DNA of 60,464 nt from Pelargonium x hortorum (taxonomy: Eukaryota > Streptophyta > Magnoliopsida > Geraniales > Geraniaceae). Made by a program: the position numbers and the translations under genes. The stretch is taken from assembly GCA_036897525.1 (NCBI GenBank), contig JAYMTJ010000061.1:1-60464 (forward strand). The letters run 5' to 3'. Within the stretch, counting starts at the first letter, position 1. The number at the start of each line of letters is the position of its first letter. Of the stretch, positions 13,439 through 23,377 are shown in pieces. Under the pieces are notes generated by a model, which saw nothing but the letters and a program-made list of their open reading frames with translations, searched no databases and was not told where the DNA came from.

Positions 13439-13502
13439 CGAGTTTGATCCTGGCTCAGAAAGATAGCTAGTTATATGCTTAACACATGCAAGTCGAACAG
13501 GG
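13439..13502 (+). pseudogene. rrn18: 5' end of mitochondrial-type small-subunit rRNA, fragment
   Basis: AGTTTGATCCTGGCTCAG at 13441-13458 is the conserved start of SSU rRNA. It is followed at the right spacing by TAGCTAGTTATATGCTTAA and CACATGCAAGTCGAAC, ending near 13500. The wording between the two blocks (TAGCTAGTTATATGC) is like plant and algal mitochondrial rrn18, not like plastid 16S (GCTGGCGGTATGC). From 13503 on the sequence no longer follows SSU rRNA: I find no 530-loop, 690, 900 or 1100 region motifs downstream and no 3' end. It is therefore a shard of about 60 nt covering helices 1 to 4, or the first piece of an rRNA encoded in fragments whose other pieces are not seen here. Confidence 0.8.
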
Positions 13503-13746
13503 CTCGTCGTAAATCCTATAGAATTAGAATTATAAGAGCTCCAAAAAGAACTGCAGCTTAAATCTTATACATGAAGCTACATTCTGCCTGAGAAAACACT
13601 TTCGATCGGTTATTCTATCCACACAAGACTTTACTTTCTGATGATATCTATGAATAATTTTTTAGAAACTACCAGCTTCGAGTTATGACCAAAGTACTAA
13701 TTAATTGTAATCTATAAAATTGAGTTATAAATTAGTAGTTATTTGA

Positions 13747-13815
13747 TAAAACCACTCCTGCGTTGGTTAGAACCTGTGACCGCCTATTGTATGTACTCTG
13801 CTCTACCAATGTAAA
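13747..13815 (-). pseudogene. tRNA-like remnant, identity unclear
   Basis: On the minus strand a D-arm end (TTGGTAGAGCAG) is followed at tRNA spacing by a T-arm-like stretch (CACAGGTTCTAACC). The anticodon region holds CAT in a poorly paired arm, so Met or Ile(CAU) is possible but unsupported. The T-loop has TTCTAAC instead of TTCGAAT. Neither the acceptor stem nor the anticodon stem pairs well. It reads as a decayed tRNA gene; it starts about 250 bases after the SSU rRNA shard. Confidence 0.4.
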
Positions 13816-15043
13816 AAAAAGTCAAATCCTATTTAGCTTAGCAAAAGTAGCTCGTCTAAATAAAAGACGTAAATAATTAACGACTAAGGATGTAAAGTAA
13901 GATAAATAGTTCTCGTGACGAACAAACCTGTAATTTAGTTTATGAGAGAATTTAAGTCTTTTTTTAATCGAGTAACTGGCTTCGAACGGGATCCCTACTT
14001 TTGTTTTTTGTAGGGATTTGTAATACAACAGCTTACTAACTTCAACTTACGAGTTCCTACGCTTAGATTTTTGGTGTGTATCCCCTTCTGGATAAAGTCA
14101 AAATTCTGTGTAACTATAAATGATGGGGAATAAAAGCTGAAAAGATAAGAAATGAAAAAATATACATGGGTTTAGCTAGTAAAACTGTAATATCCTGTCT
14201 ATTACAAACATCTCCATAGATAATATTTGTCTTGATATCTGATGTGTGAACTCCGACTTATGGCTGATTCCTATGACGAGTAGTGCTACTCTGTGAGACA
14301 AGAATTTTGAATTCGGTTAGAGTATCGGTTTGCCTCCTTTACTTTAGAATTTGTTTGTCAATTTAGAGCTTATTAAGTCAATAACTGGAATTCCTTATAA
14401 TATAATAGGGTCATTTATTCTGGATCGGATCTCCTTTTGGGTTCACTACAACTCTCATATAATATAGGACAGCTAGTATCTTAAAAGACTTTGAGATTTT
14501 TATTCAAATTATATATTTCCTACAAAATAGTATAGCATTATGTTACACTGAAGTTTCAGATTAAATTGGCAATTCTCTTGGTTAGTGCTTTTCATATTTG
14601 ATTTTATATTACTTTTACTTAAGCCCCCTTAAGTACACTTTGTTCTATCTGTACGCTTTTAAATAAATTACGAAAGCTAAAATAACTTATGACATGCATT
14701 TGTGCTATTTGGTTCTCACAGCTTGGATTTAGTAGTGTAGTGTCGTTAGAAAGCTTTTTCCGATATAAAATGTATGGGAGCAAGCTATTGTCACTGAGAA
14801 TTCATTATCAATATGGGCAGCTAAATGAATACGGAACACCCCCATTCTTGGGTACTTAACTCGAAATTGATCTCCGTTGAGTGAATAAAAAAGGACGTCT
14901 CGTACTCTACTAGGAGCTGTTTCTATTATGTTTTAATACGCGGATATATACACTCACTCAATTACAGGCACCGCTTCTATAGCACTAAAAAAAGTGAAAT
15001 AGTATTCCCTTGTGGCATCGCCTTTTTTTTGTAACAACCGCCC

Positions 15044-15056
15044 TCTAGATTCTAGA
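15044..15056. repeat. Palindrome TCTAGA-T-TCTAGA
   Basis: Two identical self-complementary hexamers around one T give a 6-bp hairpin and also a 7-bp direct repeat. It lies in non-coding DNA. Confidence 0.8.
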
Positions 15057-17195
15057 ATTAAGAACTGAATACAGGGATTATCTAAAAAACTCAAGGAAAG
15101 TCCCGCGGACTTTATCTTTTTTATTTGATTGAGTTAAGACTAGGGAGTGCTATTTTAGCAGCTAATTAAAGTAACGAGTTTAGAGGCTGGTATCAACTTA
15201 TACTAAGGATGGATGTAGGGGCCTTATGCTTTTTGAACAAATTAAAGAAATACTTAAGTTCAGGTACTAAATTAGGGATTCCCTAGATATGCTAGGACTT
15301 TTGTAAAACAATAGGTTTTCCTTTACTGAAGCTGTATACCACCTTGGAAAATATAAGGTCAATTTTCTCCAATGTCTGTTTCTATTAAGAAGTCTTAGTA
15401 ATCCCTTTTTAATTCAAAAACTACCTCAGGACAGTTAAAAAGTCAAACTAAATTGACCGAAAATTGTTTACAAAGCAATACAATAACTTCTTAATGCCCC
15501 AGAAATGGTAACAAAAAGTACAAAAACTTTTTTAATCATCCTTACTTTTTTATGAGCTTTTAGACTAAAGCGACAACGAAGCCCTTTCTTATGCTAGCTT
15601 CCCGATCCGTGAAAGGGTGGGGATATTGGTACTGGGGGTTATGCACTAATAGTTATAGTAGAATAACTCTGGAAATTCCTCAGATCAGAGGAAATCTTAT
15701 ATATCAAAGAGGGCTTCTTTTGTTTAGAAAATTTTACGGAGGCGTTGGCAGGAGTGCGTGATATAAGCTATAATGCGGGCTCCTTATAGCTTGCACTTAA
15801 GAAGATACCAGGTACATTTCTATTCCTCTTGCAGGACCCCAGTTGTTGTTTTCATTTTATTTAACTAGAAATTTATTAACTAACAGGTAAAGATAGGTAG
15901 GAGTTATCGTTCAAAAGAATAGTATAAGTAGATAGACTAAAGTCAAACAAAAATGAAATTAGGTATCCTTATTCTTCATGGGTATCCAGCACGCATAGAG
16001 GAGCCCTTACCTTATTAGCAAGTATTTAAAGGGATATATCCAGTGCTACTGGGTGCTAAAATCGACCTATTGAATTATATATTGCTACCGTAACTAAGAA
16101 ACAAATTTATAGTATAAAGCCCCAATGAAAAAAGACTTCCTTCTTTATTAATACACATAACATATGCAGCCTCTACTTGTAATGCTACGAGGTCTCCCTA
16201 TTACCAGCCTTATAACGGAGTAATATTTGTTATTTTATTACTACGACATAGGCGAGTTAATAAAGCTAGTACAGAATGAAATTAATAAAGAGTCCTAGTA
16301 TAGAATTCTAGGGTCTTTTCTTTTGTGACGTAGTATAAGATTGACGGTTCCCCCCGTAAGTAAATTATAAAGGAATTTAAGAAGTCTTTCGTAGCACAAC
16401 GCACTGGGAATGGGAATCCCTGCCAAACACAAGCCTAAGTTTTACTCCCTCAAACTTCAGGGTCATATACTTAATTAACTAGGAAGTCTTTTCCCTCTTC
16501 AAAAAACCTCTTAGTTTAAGGCTGTCATTTTCTGATGAAGGGGATTTGCTTTCTTCCTTCCAGCCCTTTGATTCTCCTGAATAGAGAAAATAAGGAATAC
16601 AAGCTTTAGTTTAGACAACTCTAGTGCTTTCTTCCTAATTCATTTCCTAGACTTGCTCTCTAAATTCTAGTTTTCTTCACAATGTTCTATAACGTCTTAT
16701 TTGTGTAATAAGCTCCTTTTCCGAACCCATACTCAGTATGGTAATTAGACCTCGTTCAAACTACCACAATTTACTACCATCAATTTTAGGTCATTTTGAG
16801 CAACTTTTCCGACGAAGGCTAGTGCAGCTGCCAGTAGGAGTTATTTACCGGCCAAGTAAGCCCGAGTGCTTTTTTTTTTACCAAGGGAAGTCCCAGTTAG
16901 CTTAGGAGTGAAGGCACAAGAGAGCTCGGAAGTCCCTGCTTAGTTAGAAAGTACCCCAGAATTAGCAGCTTAAGTACCGGTTTGGATTACTTCGTAGTAG
17001 CTATAAGATTTTTTTTGAAAGCTCATAAAAATGGCTCCTAGCATAGTTTAAGCTGTAAGTCAAAAGGTAAAATTTAATTGAAGTGAAGATCTGTACTGTA
17101 AGTTCTCTTTTATTTATATTTAAGAATTCTCTCAAAAATCTCAATAGTACGTACATACCACGGAAACCCCTTTAAGTTAAATACTAATGTGTTAA

Positions 17196-17666
17196 TTAAA
17201 AAAAGGAAATGTTAGTTCTTGAGTAAAGAAAAAAGAAGCTGTAGCATTTACAAGTAAGGGGTGCCTTTATTAAAAAAATTCCATTGATCAAGATTTGTAC
17301 ATCACAGGATATCCTCCGGTTTATTATACTTGCAGAACTGAACTCAAGGGTTGTATGTTGATTGCCTGTTCTAACAAGCCTCAATACAATATAAAAGTGC
17401 CCGGGGCTTTCTATTTCAAGGAAATTCTCGGAATACAAGTTACAAATTATTAGCTTATCAAAGTAACCCTCTCTAGAAAACATTTCTTTTATTCCAAAGA
17501 ACTCAATTGAAGCGGGTATTAACAGCAAGCAAGGATCATCCTTTTTTAACAAGAGTTTTCTTACTTTTACTTTTACGGAAAGCCATCTATTATCTATTCT
17601 ATTTATTAGACTTTCTAGTTCAGGGCAAATCTCTATAAAATCCACCTTATAGCCTCGAACTGACAT
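17196..17666 (-). CDS. Orphan open reading frame, 156 codons, no recognised family
   Basis: The longest open frame in the window; it starts with ATG (17664-17666) and ends with TAA (17196-17198). At the stop-codon frequency expected of such AT-rich DNA I estimate well under one open frame of this length by chance here, so it may be real. The product would be about 18 kDa and mixed in character: an N-terminal acidic and Leu-rich part (DFIEICPELESLI), a basic stretch (VKVKVRKLLLKKDD, residues about 31-45), a hydrophobic middle, and a Phe/Tyr-rich C-terminus. No signal peptide, clear membrane helix or catalytic motif is visible, and it resembles no organellar protein I know. GGAG lies about 15 bases before the ATG. 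The neighbours are empty DNA. It may be a mitochondrial orphan ORF, a remnant of an intron-encoded or plasmid gene, or chance. Confidence 0.25.
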   Translation of the reverse strand: MSVRGYKVDFIEICPELESLINRIDNRWLSVKVKVRKLLLKKDDPCLLLIPASIEFFGIKEMFSREGYFDKLIICNLYSENFLEIESPGHFYIVLRLVRTGNQHTTLEFSSASIINRRISCDVQILINGIFLIKAPLTCKCYSFFFLYSRTNISFF

Positions 17667-19387
17667 CTTTTTTAGGGCTCCCAGACTTGGGAAATAGCTG
17701 CTAACCCTATAAAATGAAAAACTTCAACTTTAAACTCTACTTTTCTAAATTCAGTTACTCTAAGCGAAACTTAGGGAACCTTAAAAAAATTTTTAGGGGA
17801 AACAAGAACTCTTAGAAGCTCTGTCGTTAGTAATTCTTAGTCAATTTAATTAGACGTTTTTGCTATATGAAGTATATACTATAATAAAAGACTAATACTA
17901 AACGGAAGACTACAAGGGAACTGTAATCTACGGAGTACAGGTTATATAATGGGTAGGTATAGCTCATAAGAAAGCTATCGAGAATAGTATACCGATACAG
18001 AGGAGTATCACTATAAGATACAGTCTAGCTACGAGAAAGCAAGTAGTACAAATACATACAAAAGGAAGAGTTGCTCTTCTAGGTTTCTGATTACAGGATA
18101 ATAAGATGCTAAGGAAAAAAGAAGTAGAGCTCGCAGAACAAAGGGGTCTAGCCCCTAACTTTAAATAAAGAATACCCATGAATTCCTACATTCACTATCT
18201 CCGCGGGTATAAAGGGGGCCTGTTAGCTATGCATGGAGAGTCCACTAGAAAGCACAGGTTCTAGGAAAGCGGGTAGTTTCGCTATTAAGATAAGAAGAAT
18301 CCTAGAACAAGAGTACAACAGCTACAAAGACTGTTACTATCGGAATTTCTTAGGGGGCGTGCTGAAACGAAAAGGGGACCCCTTTAATTAAATAGACTCT
18401 TTAAATAGGTTTAGTAATGCTCGAGATTAAAGTCATTGGATTGGGGTACGCAATTCCATTATATAAAATGTACAAATCCGGGCGGATAAAAAAAAGCCTC
18501 CTACGAGCTTAAATTGCCCGCTACAAAAAACAAAAGTCTGAAAGTTATACTGTTACTCTGGCAAAAGGAAAAATATTACGCAAGCTTTTTGATAACATAA
18601 ATATGTAAAATGCTTAGAACCTTCGTTTTTACAAACCCTATGTCAGGAGATAAACCTGGTTTTTTAATGATATCCAAGTGACTTAAAAAGTCTCAATCAT
18701 TATTGATACAAATTTCTTGCAACCGAGAACTCTTTATGCCTTATTACTAATACTAAGACCCGAGAAAGGACCCGTCATTTTTTTGCTCTTTAGATTAAGG
18801 TTAAGTTAGTAGTAACAAAGGGAGCCGCTTCCCGATGCTTGCCTTTCAGATTCGTGTAGAGATCCTAACATTGTCTTGTATAGTTTAAACAAACTTTTTT
18901 GACAGGTAGGGATTTCCCTGCCCTGAACAGGATTAAAAAACCTCTCCTTATATTATAAGCCATTATTAAATTAATTTGTGAATGCTTCTTGATATTGGGA
19001 GTAAGAAGTAACTCGTTTTTGAACCTAAAAGGGGTTTTGCCAGTACAAAGTCTTCCTTAAAGGGTGTCTTAAATTCCTAGTTTCTGAGATACTAATAAGG
19101 GACCCTTGTCTGTATTTTTATTGGATTTTAAGCATACTTAGAAACTTTTTTTTAATCTTGGTCAGGAATTCGAGAATTTGGGGGAGTAAAGCAGGGGGAA
19201 GTAAAAAACGCCAAACAAACAGCTTTTCTAAGTTTCCTACTTTTTTTAAGTATAATTTTCAGTAGTGGTTTCAATTTGTAGAGTTTACTGTCACCGGCTA
19301 TTTCTTGGATGAGAAAACAAAAATTAAGAGTCTCCTTTTATTTAGTGTAAGTCTTACTTTTTGTACCCATTTAACTGTAGTACTTGA

Positions 19388-19397
19388 GGGAATTCCC
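19388..19397. repeat. Perfect palindrome GGGAATTCCC
   Basis: Ten self-complementary bases in an AT-rich setting; member of the small hairpin family. Confidence 0.8.
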
Positions 19398-19614
19398 AAA
19401 TTTCTTTATAGGGTAAAGAACCTTGTGTAAGAACACGCACAGACCCCTAAATTGAGTATTTCTTGTAGTTCTTCCCTAAAATATAGTTAAGGGCTTTTAA
19501 GGTAAGGATCCTGTATTAGTATTATATTGTTTATAGTAATTAATAAGATATACGATATAAGTTATTTATAGATTATAGTATTCCTTCTTTGTTTTTAGTA
19601 GTTCTATGAGTCTA

Positions 19615-19626
19615 AGGGATTTCCCT
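19615..19626. repeat. Hairpin AGGGA-TT-TCCCT
   Basis: Five-base perfect arms with a two-base loop. It lies 227 bases from the GGGAATTCCC palindrome, with an AGGATCCT palindrome between them, so three elements fall within about 240 bases. Confidence 0.8.
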
Positions 19627-21116
19627 CTTTATTTTCTTTTTAGGAAGGAGTCATACAGTATTTAATTTGTTCCTTGCTCAAAGAGGGGTTTGAGTTATAT
19701 GCTTACAGGTTAAGGCTAGGAAACCCTACCCTAAAAGGATTGCACAAAAAGAGGTCAAGTCAAGGGGGTTATAAGTATGCTCTATATTCTATATAGGTAT
19801 ACCGAATCTAGGAAACAACAGGGCTCAGTATTTCATTATATAGATGTTTGAACTAGGCTCCTACTTAATTAGGTCCATGATATTTGAACTTATACTGATG
19901 AAAACGTGTAAGTAACAACGGGGTCTAACTTAGCTTTTAATATTGCAAAAAAAGACTCAAAAGTAGGGCTCGGGATCCCAAAATACCCGCCCCAATCCGT
20001 AATCTTAAGGAATTCTGTACCATTAGCAAACTGTCGGTAGGGGTAAGTAAGGAGTAGAACAGTTGAATACGGGTTTAATCTCTTACTTGCACGGGTTACT
20101 TTATTTGTAGTTTAATTTGTTATTACTAGAGCCTTAGTTTAGTATACCGAGAAGGGCTTATAGGTCTAATTTGTTCGAGGACCTATAAAAGGTTCTTCTT
20201 TTGTTGCGTTGTGTAAAAAATGAAAAAAAAAAAAATGAAGTACAAAAAGTCTTCGGAAGTTCTAACAGAAGGACTTATTTCTATTTGGAATAGCAGCTTA
20301 ACTTTCTTCGAGTGGGGTTTGGAAAAGTATGCTACTTAGATTATAGGCCCCTTTGCATTGGTTGCGTAATAATATAACCCAAGCTCCGTTACGTTAAAGT
20401 CATAATCAAGACAAAGCACCTCCTCGTGAAAAGCCCAAAATACCTTAGAATAAAAATGCTTTTTGTATACTTTTGTACAGCTCTTAAGCGCCGGCAGATA
20501 TACGTGGGTTATAACTAGGATAAGTTTTTTTTGAGACTCTGTCAATGAAACAAAAGCTTCCTTCACGATTTGTTCTTAGTGGGATCCACTTCAGTTGTTC
20601 ACTATATTTTAAAGTTCAATTTGGGTGCCCGAATAAAAGTTCAAGGAGTACAAATTCCAGAGTTAAACCTCTCTTGTTAATAGCAGTTACTTTTTTTTAT
20701 TGAAACACTTCTTTGTAGGAGCATTCCTGTACTGAATCAAGACGACTAAGGCCCCCTAGAGAACCTTCTTTTTCACAAGAAACTACGAACTTAATAAATA
20801 GAAAATCCAAGCATTCCTATATAAATTATGATTAAAGAACCCGAAACCCTGTTAAAGCCTTTCCCTAGGGTCATCCTTTCAATTGTCAAATTTCTGAGAT
20901 ACCCTAGCGAATCTTTTATATACCTGGATTTATCAAGTTCCCTATTATATAGTAAAAAGCACGTTATTAACAGCACCTATTTAAGCAGAAGTAGTCTTTT
21001 TCTTTTTACTGTTCAACTTGAACAGACTATAAATTCCAAAAGCTTATTCACATCACTATTAAGAATTGCTTTTATATCCACTTACTTTATATTTACCATA
21101 CCTGACTTTCATAATT

Positions 21117-21171
21117 TGCTTAGAAGTAGACTTGAACCACCGACCGCCCTTGCTCTTTCAACCTGACATAA
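21117..21171 (-). pseudogene. trnF: tRNA-Phe-like remnant lacking the anticodon arm
   Basis: The minus strand ends GGTCGGTGGTTCAAGTC, then TACTTCTAAGC. This follows the T-arm and acceptor end of plant mitochondrial-type trnF (GTCAGTGGTTCGAATC, CACTTCTAAGCG). The 5' part has GTCAGGT and AGAGCAAGG in the order expected of trnF, but part of the D-arm and the whole anticodon arm (GACTGAAAATC) are missing, leaving about 55 instead of 74 bases. It cannot make a tRNA as it stands. It marks the left edge of the compositionally different 21.2-26.4 kb block. Confidence 0.6.
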
Positions 21172-21668
21172 CTCTTATCCTCCAAACTCCAACTAAGGGA
21201 TGCCTCCGAGCGCCTTACATATAGTGTCCTCTTGAATCGGGAATATCAAACAAAAATGAAGTATCCGGTCTCTCTAGCTTGGAAGTCGGTCAATAGACTC
21301 TTGTTAGGAATCGATAGATACTATATATCCTGTCAGTAAACTTAGTAAGCATACCTAATGTACTTGCAAGTGCTTCCTTAGGACCCAAGCACTAATAACA
21401 CTCTCTTGCGCAGCCAAGTCTTTATAACAACCTTTAACCAGCCCACTAAGGAACGAACCCTCTCTAGCTTGTAACCTGGTAACTCTATAGCCTGCAAGAC
21501 TTATGAAAGCTAGTCTTCTTCCAACGTTAAGAACAAAGCCGACTTACATTGATGCTAGCTACTACTGACAGGGATTTGCTTTCATCAGATAGAACTTGAA
21601 AAGAAGCCTTTCCTAAGGATTACTGTCGTCTATGAAGCGGAAACTATTGAATGAACTATCTTAGCTTT

Positions 21669-21688
21669 AGAATATTAGAGAATATTAG
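21669..21688 (+). repeat. 10-bp tandem repeat, two copies
   Basis: AGAATATTAG at 21669-21678 is repeated exactly at 21679-21688. Confidence 0.85.
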
Positions 21689-22135
21689 AAGTTGAAGTTA
21701 TCTCTGTTAGTTCTATAATATATATATAAGTATATAAGTCTTACTCTAGAACTTATAGATGGTTATGGAATTAATAGGATTGTCCTGTTAGCTTGTTAGT
21801 ATAGGTAGTCCTCTAGCCTTTGTTTTTATGTCCTTATCATATAAAGAGTAGAGAGCCCTTGTTCAGCAATTCTTATAGTATCTAGGGACACTTCTTAGTC
21901 TCTTAGCAGCCGAGGGATAATCTAGGCCAAGGACACAGAATCATTCTATTCTCGGGGAGGGGGAACGGAAACCTTCTCTGTCAACTTAAACCCGATAAAA
22001 CTTCTCTATCAAGGGCTGTTAATGTCCAAGTGGTCATGTTGGTTATGAGATCCTGCACAAGTCTCTGTAGCTGTCAGTGCTTTAATGATATGCCTGCTCG
22101 GTATATGTCGATGGAACTCTCTCTAACGGGGCTGT

Positions 22136-22436
22136 CCAAGCAGGGGGTAATATGCTGTCGAACTCATAACCTCCTCATTCACGGCTCAAGGGCTCATTAA
22201 GAAACTCCTGGTAGTAGGATTCGGCATCCTGCTAATTAGATACAGATACAGCTGTCCGTGAGGAAAGAAGACATACAAAATACAAGACGACATGCATATG
22301 CGGATAATGTTGGTGAACGTGAGATAGGTCGCAAACCCAGGGCTTGGAAAGCGCAAGTAACTAACACCGCGGATACCTGAAGCAAGAGGACGAGCTGAAA
22401 GCGCTCAGTCTGCGAATAATACCCGAACTCTAGCAA
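22136..22436 (+). ncRNA. Structured-RNA-like segment, possible group II intron domain I remnant
   Basis: The plus strand is rich in GAAA, GAGGAAA and GAAC words separating GC stems, unlike its surroundings. GGTCGCAAACCC (about 22327) is followed by GGAAAGCGCAAGTAACTAAC at about 22345-22364. In the bacterial and mitochondrial-like group II introns I remember (Lactococcus LtrB type), domain I has GTCGCAA and then CGCAAGTnnCTAA in this order. The ~90-bp repeat at 22201-22289 lies inside this segment and has a GAGGAAAG motif. I find no domain V (the AGC, GAAA loop, GTTC-ended 34-nt hairpin), no GTGYG 5' end and no reverse transcriptase frame. If it is a group II intron it is only part of domain I, or an old fragment. 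Another structured RNA is equally open. Confidence 0.3.
22201..22289 (+). repeat. ~90-bp structured repeat, copy 1
   Basis: Starts GAAACTCCTGGTAGTAGGAT and ends near CAAGACG; about 80% identical by eye to 43345-43436. A 9-bp hairpin (TAGTAGGAT, loop TCGGC, ATCCTGCTA) is followed by a second short stem (GATACAG.TGTCC) and by CCGTGAGGAAAG. In the other copy the stem changes G-C to G-T and the loop changes its last base, so the pairing is kept. No tRNA or rRNA family is recognised. It lies within the group II-like segment here but beside a tRNA-Lys remnant in the other copy. Confidence 0.75.
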
Positions 22437-22721
22437 GATTTTAATGGATCTAATTTGAATCTAACTCATTTGTTAGTCTCAGTTATTGAAGTTGAGGTCT
22501 GCTAGACAGCCACTATAGCTGCTAAGATCATAAGTAGTATTCACTGCGAGGCGATTCCACGAGGGGACATCTTTGAAAGCCATTGGAAGCAGACAGAGAT
22601 ATACCTGTTGACTGGAGTCCGGCCCTTGAGAAAGGAGTATCCACGCGAAGACGCACCGAAAGCTATACGGTAGAGGACTAATTCAAGAGATTGGATTGGG
22701 ATTTAGAGAAGGGAAGCTGCA
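22437..22721 (+). other. Second RNA-like stretch, unrecognised
   Basis: About 22530-22690 is GC-richer and full of words such as GACTGGAGTCC, GAGAAAGGAG and ACCGAAAGCTATACGG, typical of folded RNA with GAAA loops. The last word recalls the 3' half of a group II domain V, but the complementary 5' half is not found before it, so I do not call it. No protein frame. Confidence 0.25.
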
Positions 22722-23352
22722 ATGATAACCAAAAGCGTTTTGGAGAAATTCAAAACAACTGAAAATATGGACTTAACATTCCAAAAAACTGAGATCGGAA
22801 TTTCCGAACAGAATAATGGAATTGAGGACCCAATTTTCTTTAAGCTTTTTTGGTTTAGCGGCCCCCTTTTCTACCGGCAGCAGAGGGAAGTTAAGCTCTC
22901 GCTAGCGTAAACACAAACTCAACCGAAAATGAGACAGGGGGGAGGAGGGGTTGCTTGTTTTATGCTGATTAGAACAAAGAAAAAGACCCCCGAAATTCAT
23001 GGGTTATAAAAGGTCATTTCAAGAGGGAAAAAGCCCCTTTTTTGCTGGTAGTCAAATTCCTAAATCTTTCTCCCATTTTGTCAATTTTGAATACTCTTTT
23101 TCCAATTTTAAATTTAGATAATAGCCCAAGAAAAAGGAGTTGTATTTGGAATAGGGTATTTGCTTGTATGCTTGTTGCGAAATAGGTGTAGCCAATAGGT
23201 TGTCCCGACTGGAGTGCATCCGGAAGGAGGGGGATATTGGGTTACATTAATATAATACATGAATAGACAGGCATACACAACAAACAGTAACCCATGACCA
23301 AGAATGACTTACTTGTTTGAGTTGCATACCTTGTTGCTGCATACCTCTCTTG
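22722..23352. other. Mixed non-coding stretch
   Basis: Contains a 62-codon ATG frame (22722-22910) with no similarity I recognise, then G-rich DNA (GGGGGGAGGAGGGG near 22936) and AT-rich DNA. Nothing further recognised. Confidence 0.3.
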
Positions 23353-23377
23353 CCTTAGCCCTAACCCTAGCCCTAGC
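23353..23377 (+). repeat. Telomere-like run of CCCTAA/CCCTAG hexamers
   Basis: Four hexamers in a row (CCTTAG, CCCTAA, CCCTAG, CCCTAG), followed by decayed units such as GTAACC and ATAACC. The complementary strand gives CTAGGG/TTAGGG-like units. The run is short and degenerate. In an organelle this need not be a telomere; it could be slippage-made, or a sign of nuclear sequence. Confidence 0.55.

Larger units (their letters stand above)
13503..17195. other. AT-rich desert after the rRNA shard
   Basis: Apart from a tRNA-like remnant near 13747-13815 nothing is recognised. The small palindromes continue, for example TCTAGA-T-TCTAGA at 15044-15056. Near 14900 the minus strand reads CTAGTAGAGTACGAGACG, loosely like the sarcin-ricin loop of LSU rRNA, but with an insertion and no flanking match. 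Confidence 0.5.
17667..21116. other. AT-rich desert with dense hairpins
   Basis: No gene recognised. Palindromes are very clear here: GGGAATTCCC at 19388-19397, AAGGATCCT near 19505 and AGGGA-TT-TCCCT at 19615-19626. An ATG frame of 112 codons at 20828-21166 (plus) ends by reading through the tRNA-Phe-like remnant in antisense and is not considered a gene. Confidence 0.55.

Noticed and set aside
14893-14925. Minus-strand CTAGTAGAGTACGAGACG, recalling the LSU sarcin-ricin loop
   Set aside because: Internal insertion and no flanking LSU similarity.
20828-21166. 112-codon ATG frame on the plus strand
   Set aside because: Its end (RSRLEPPTALALST) is the usual antisense reading of a tRNA, here the tRNA-Phe-like remnant, and the rest resembles nothing known.
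22650-22680. CGAAAGCTATACGGTAGAGG as the 3' half of a group II domain V
   Set aside because: The complementary 5' half is not present upstream, so the essential hairpin cannot form.
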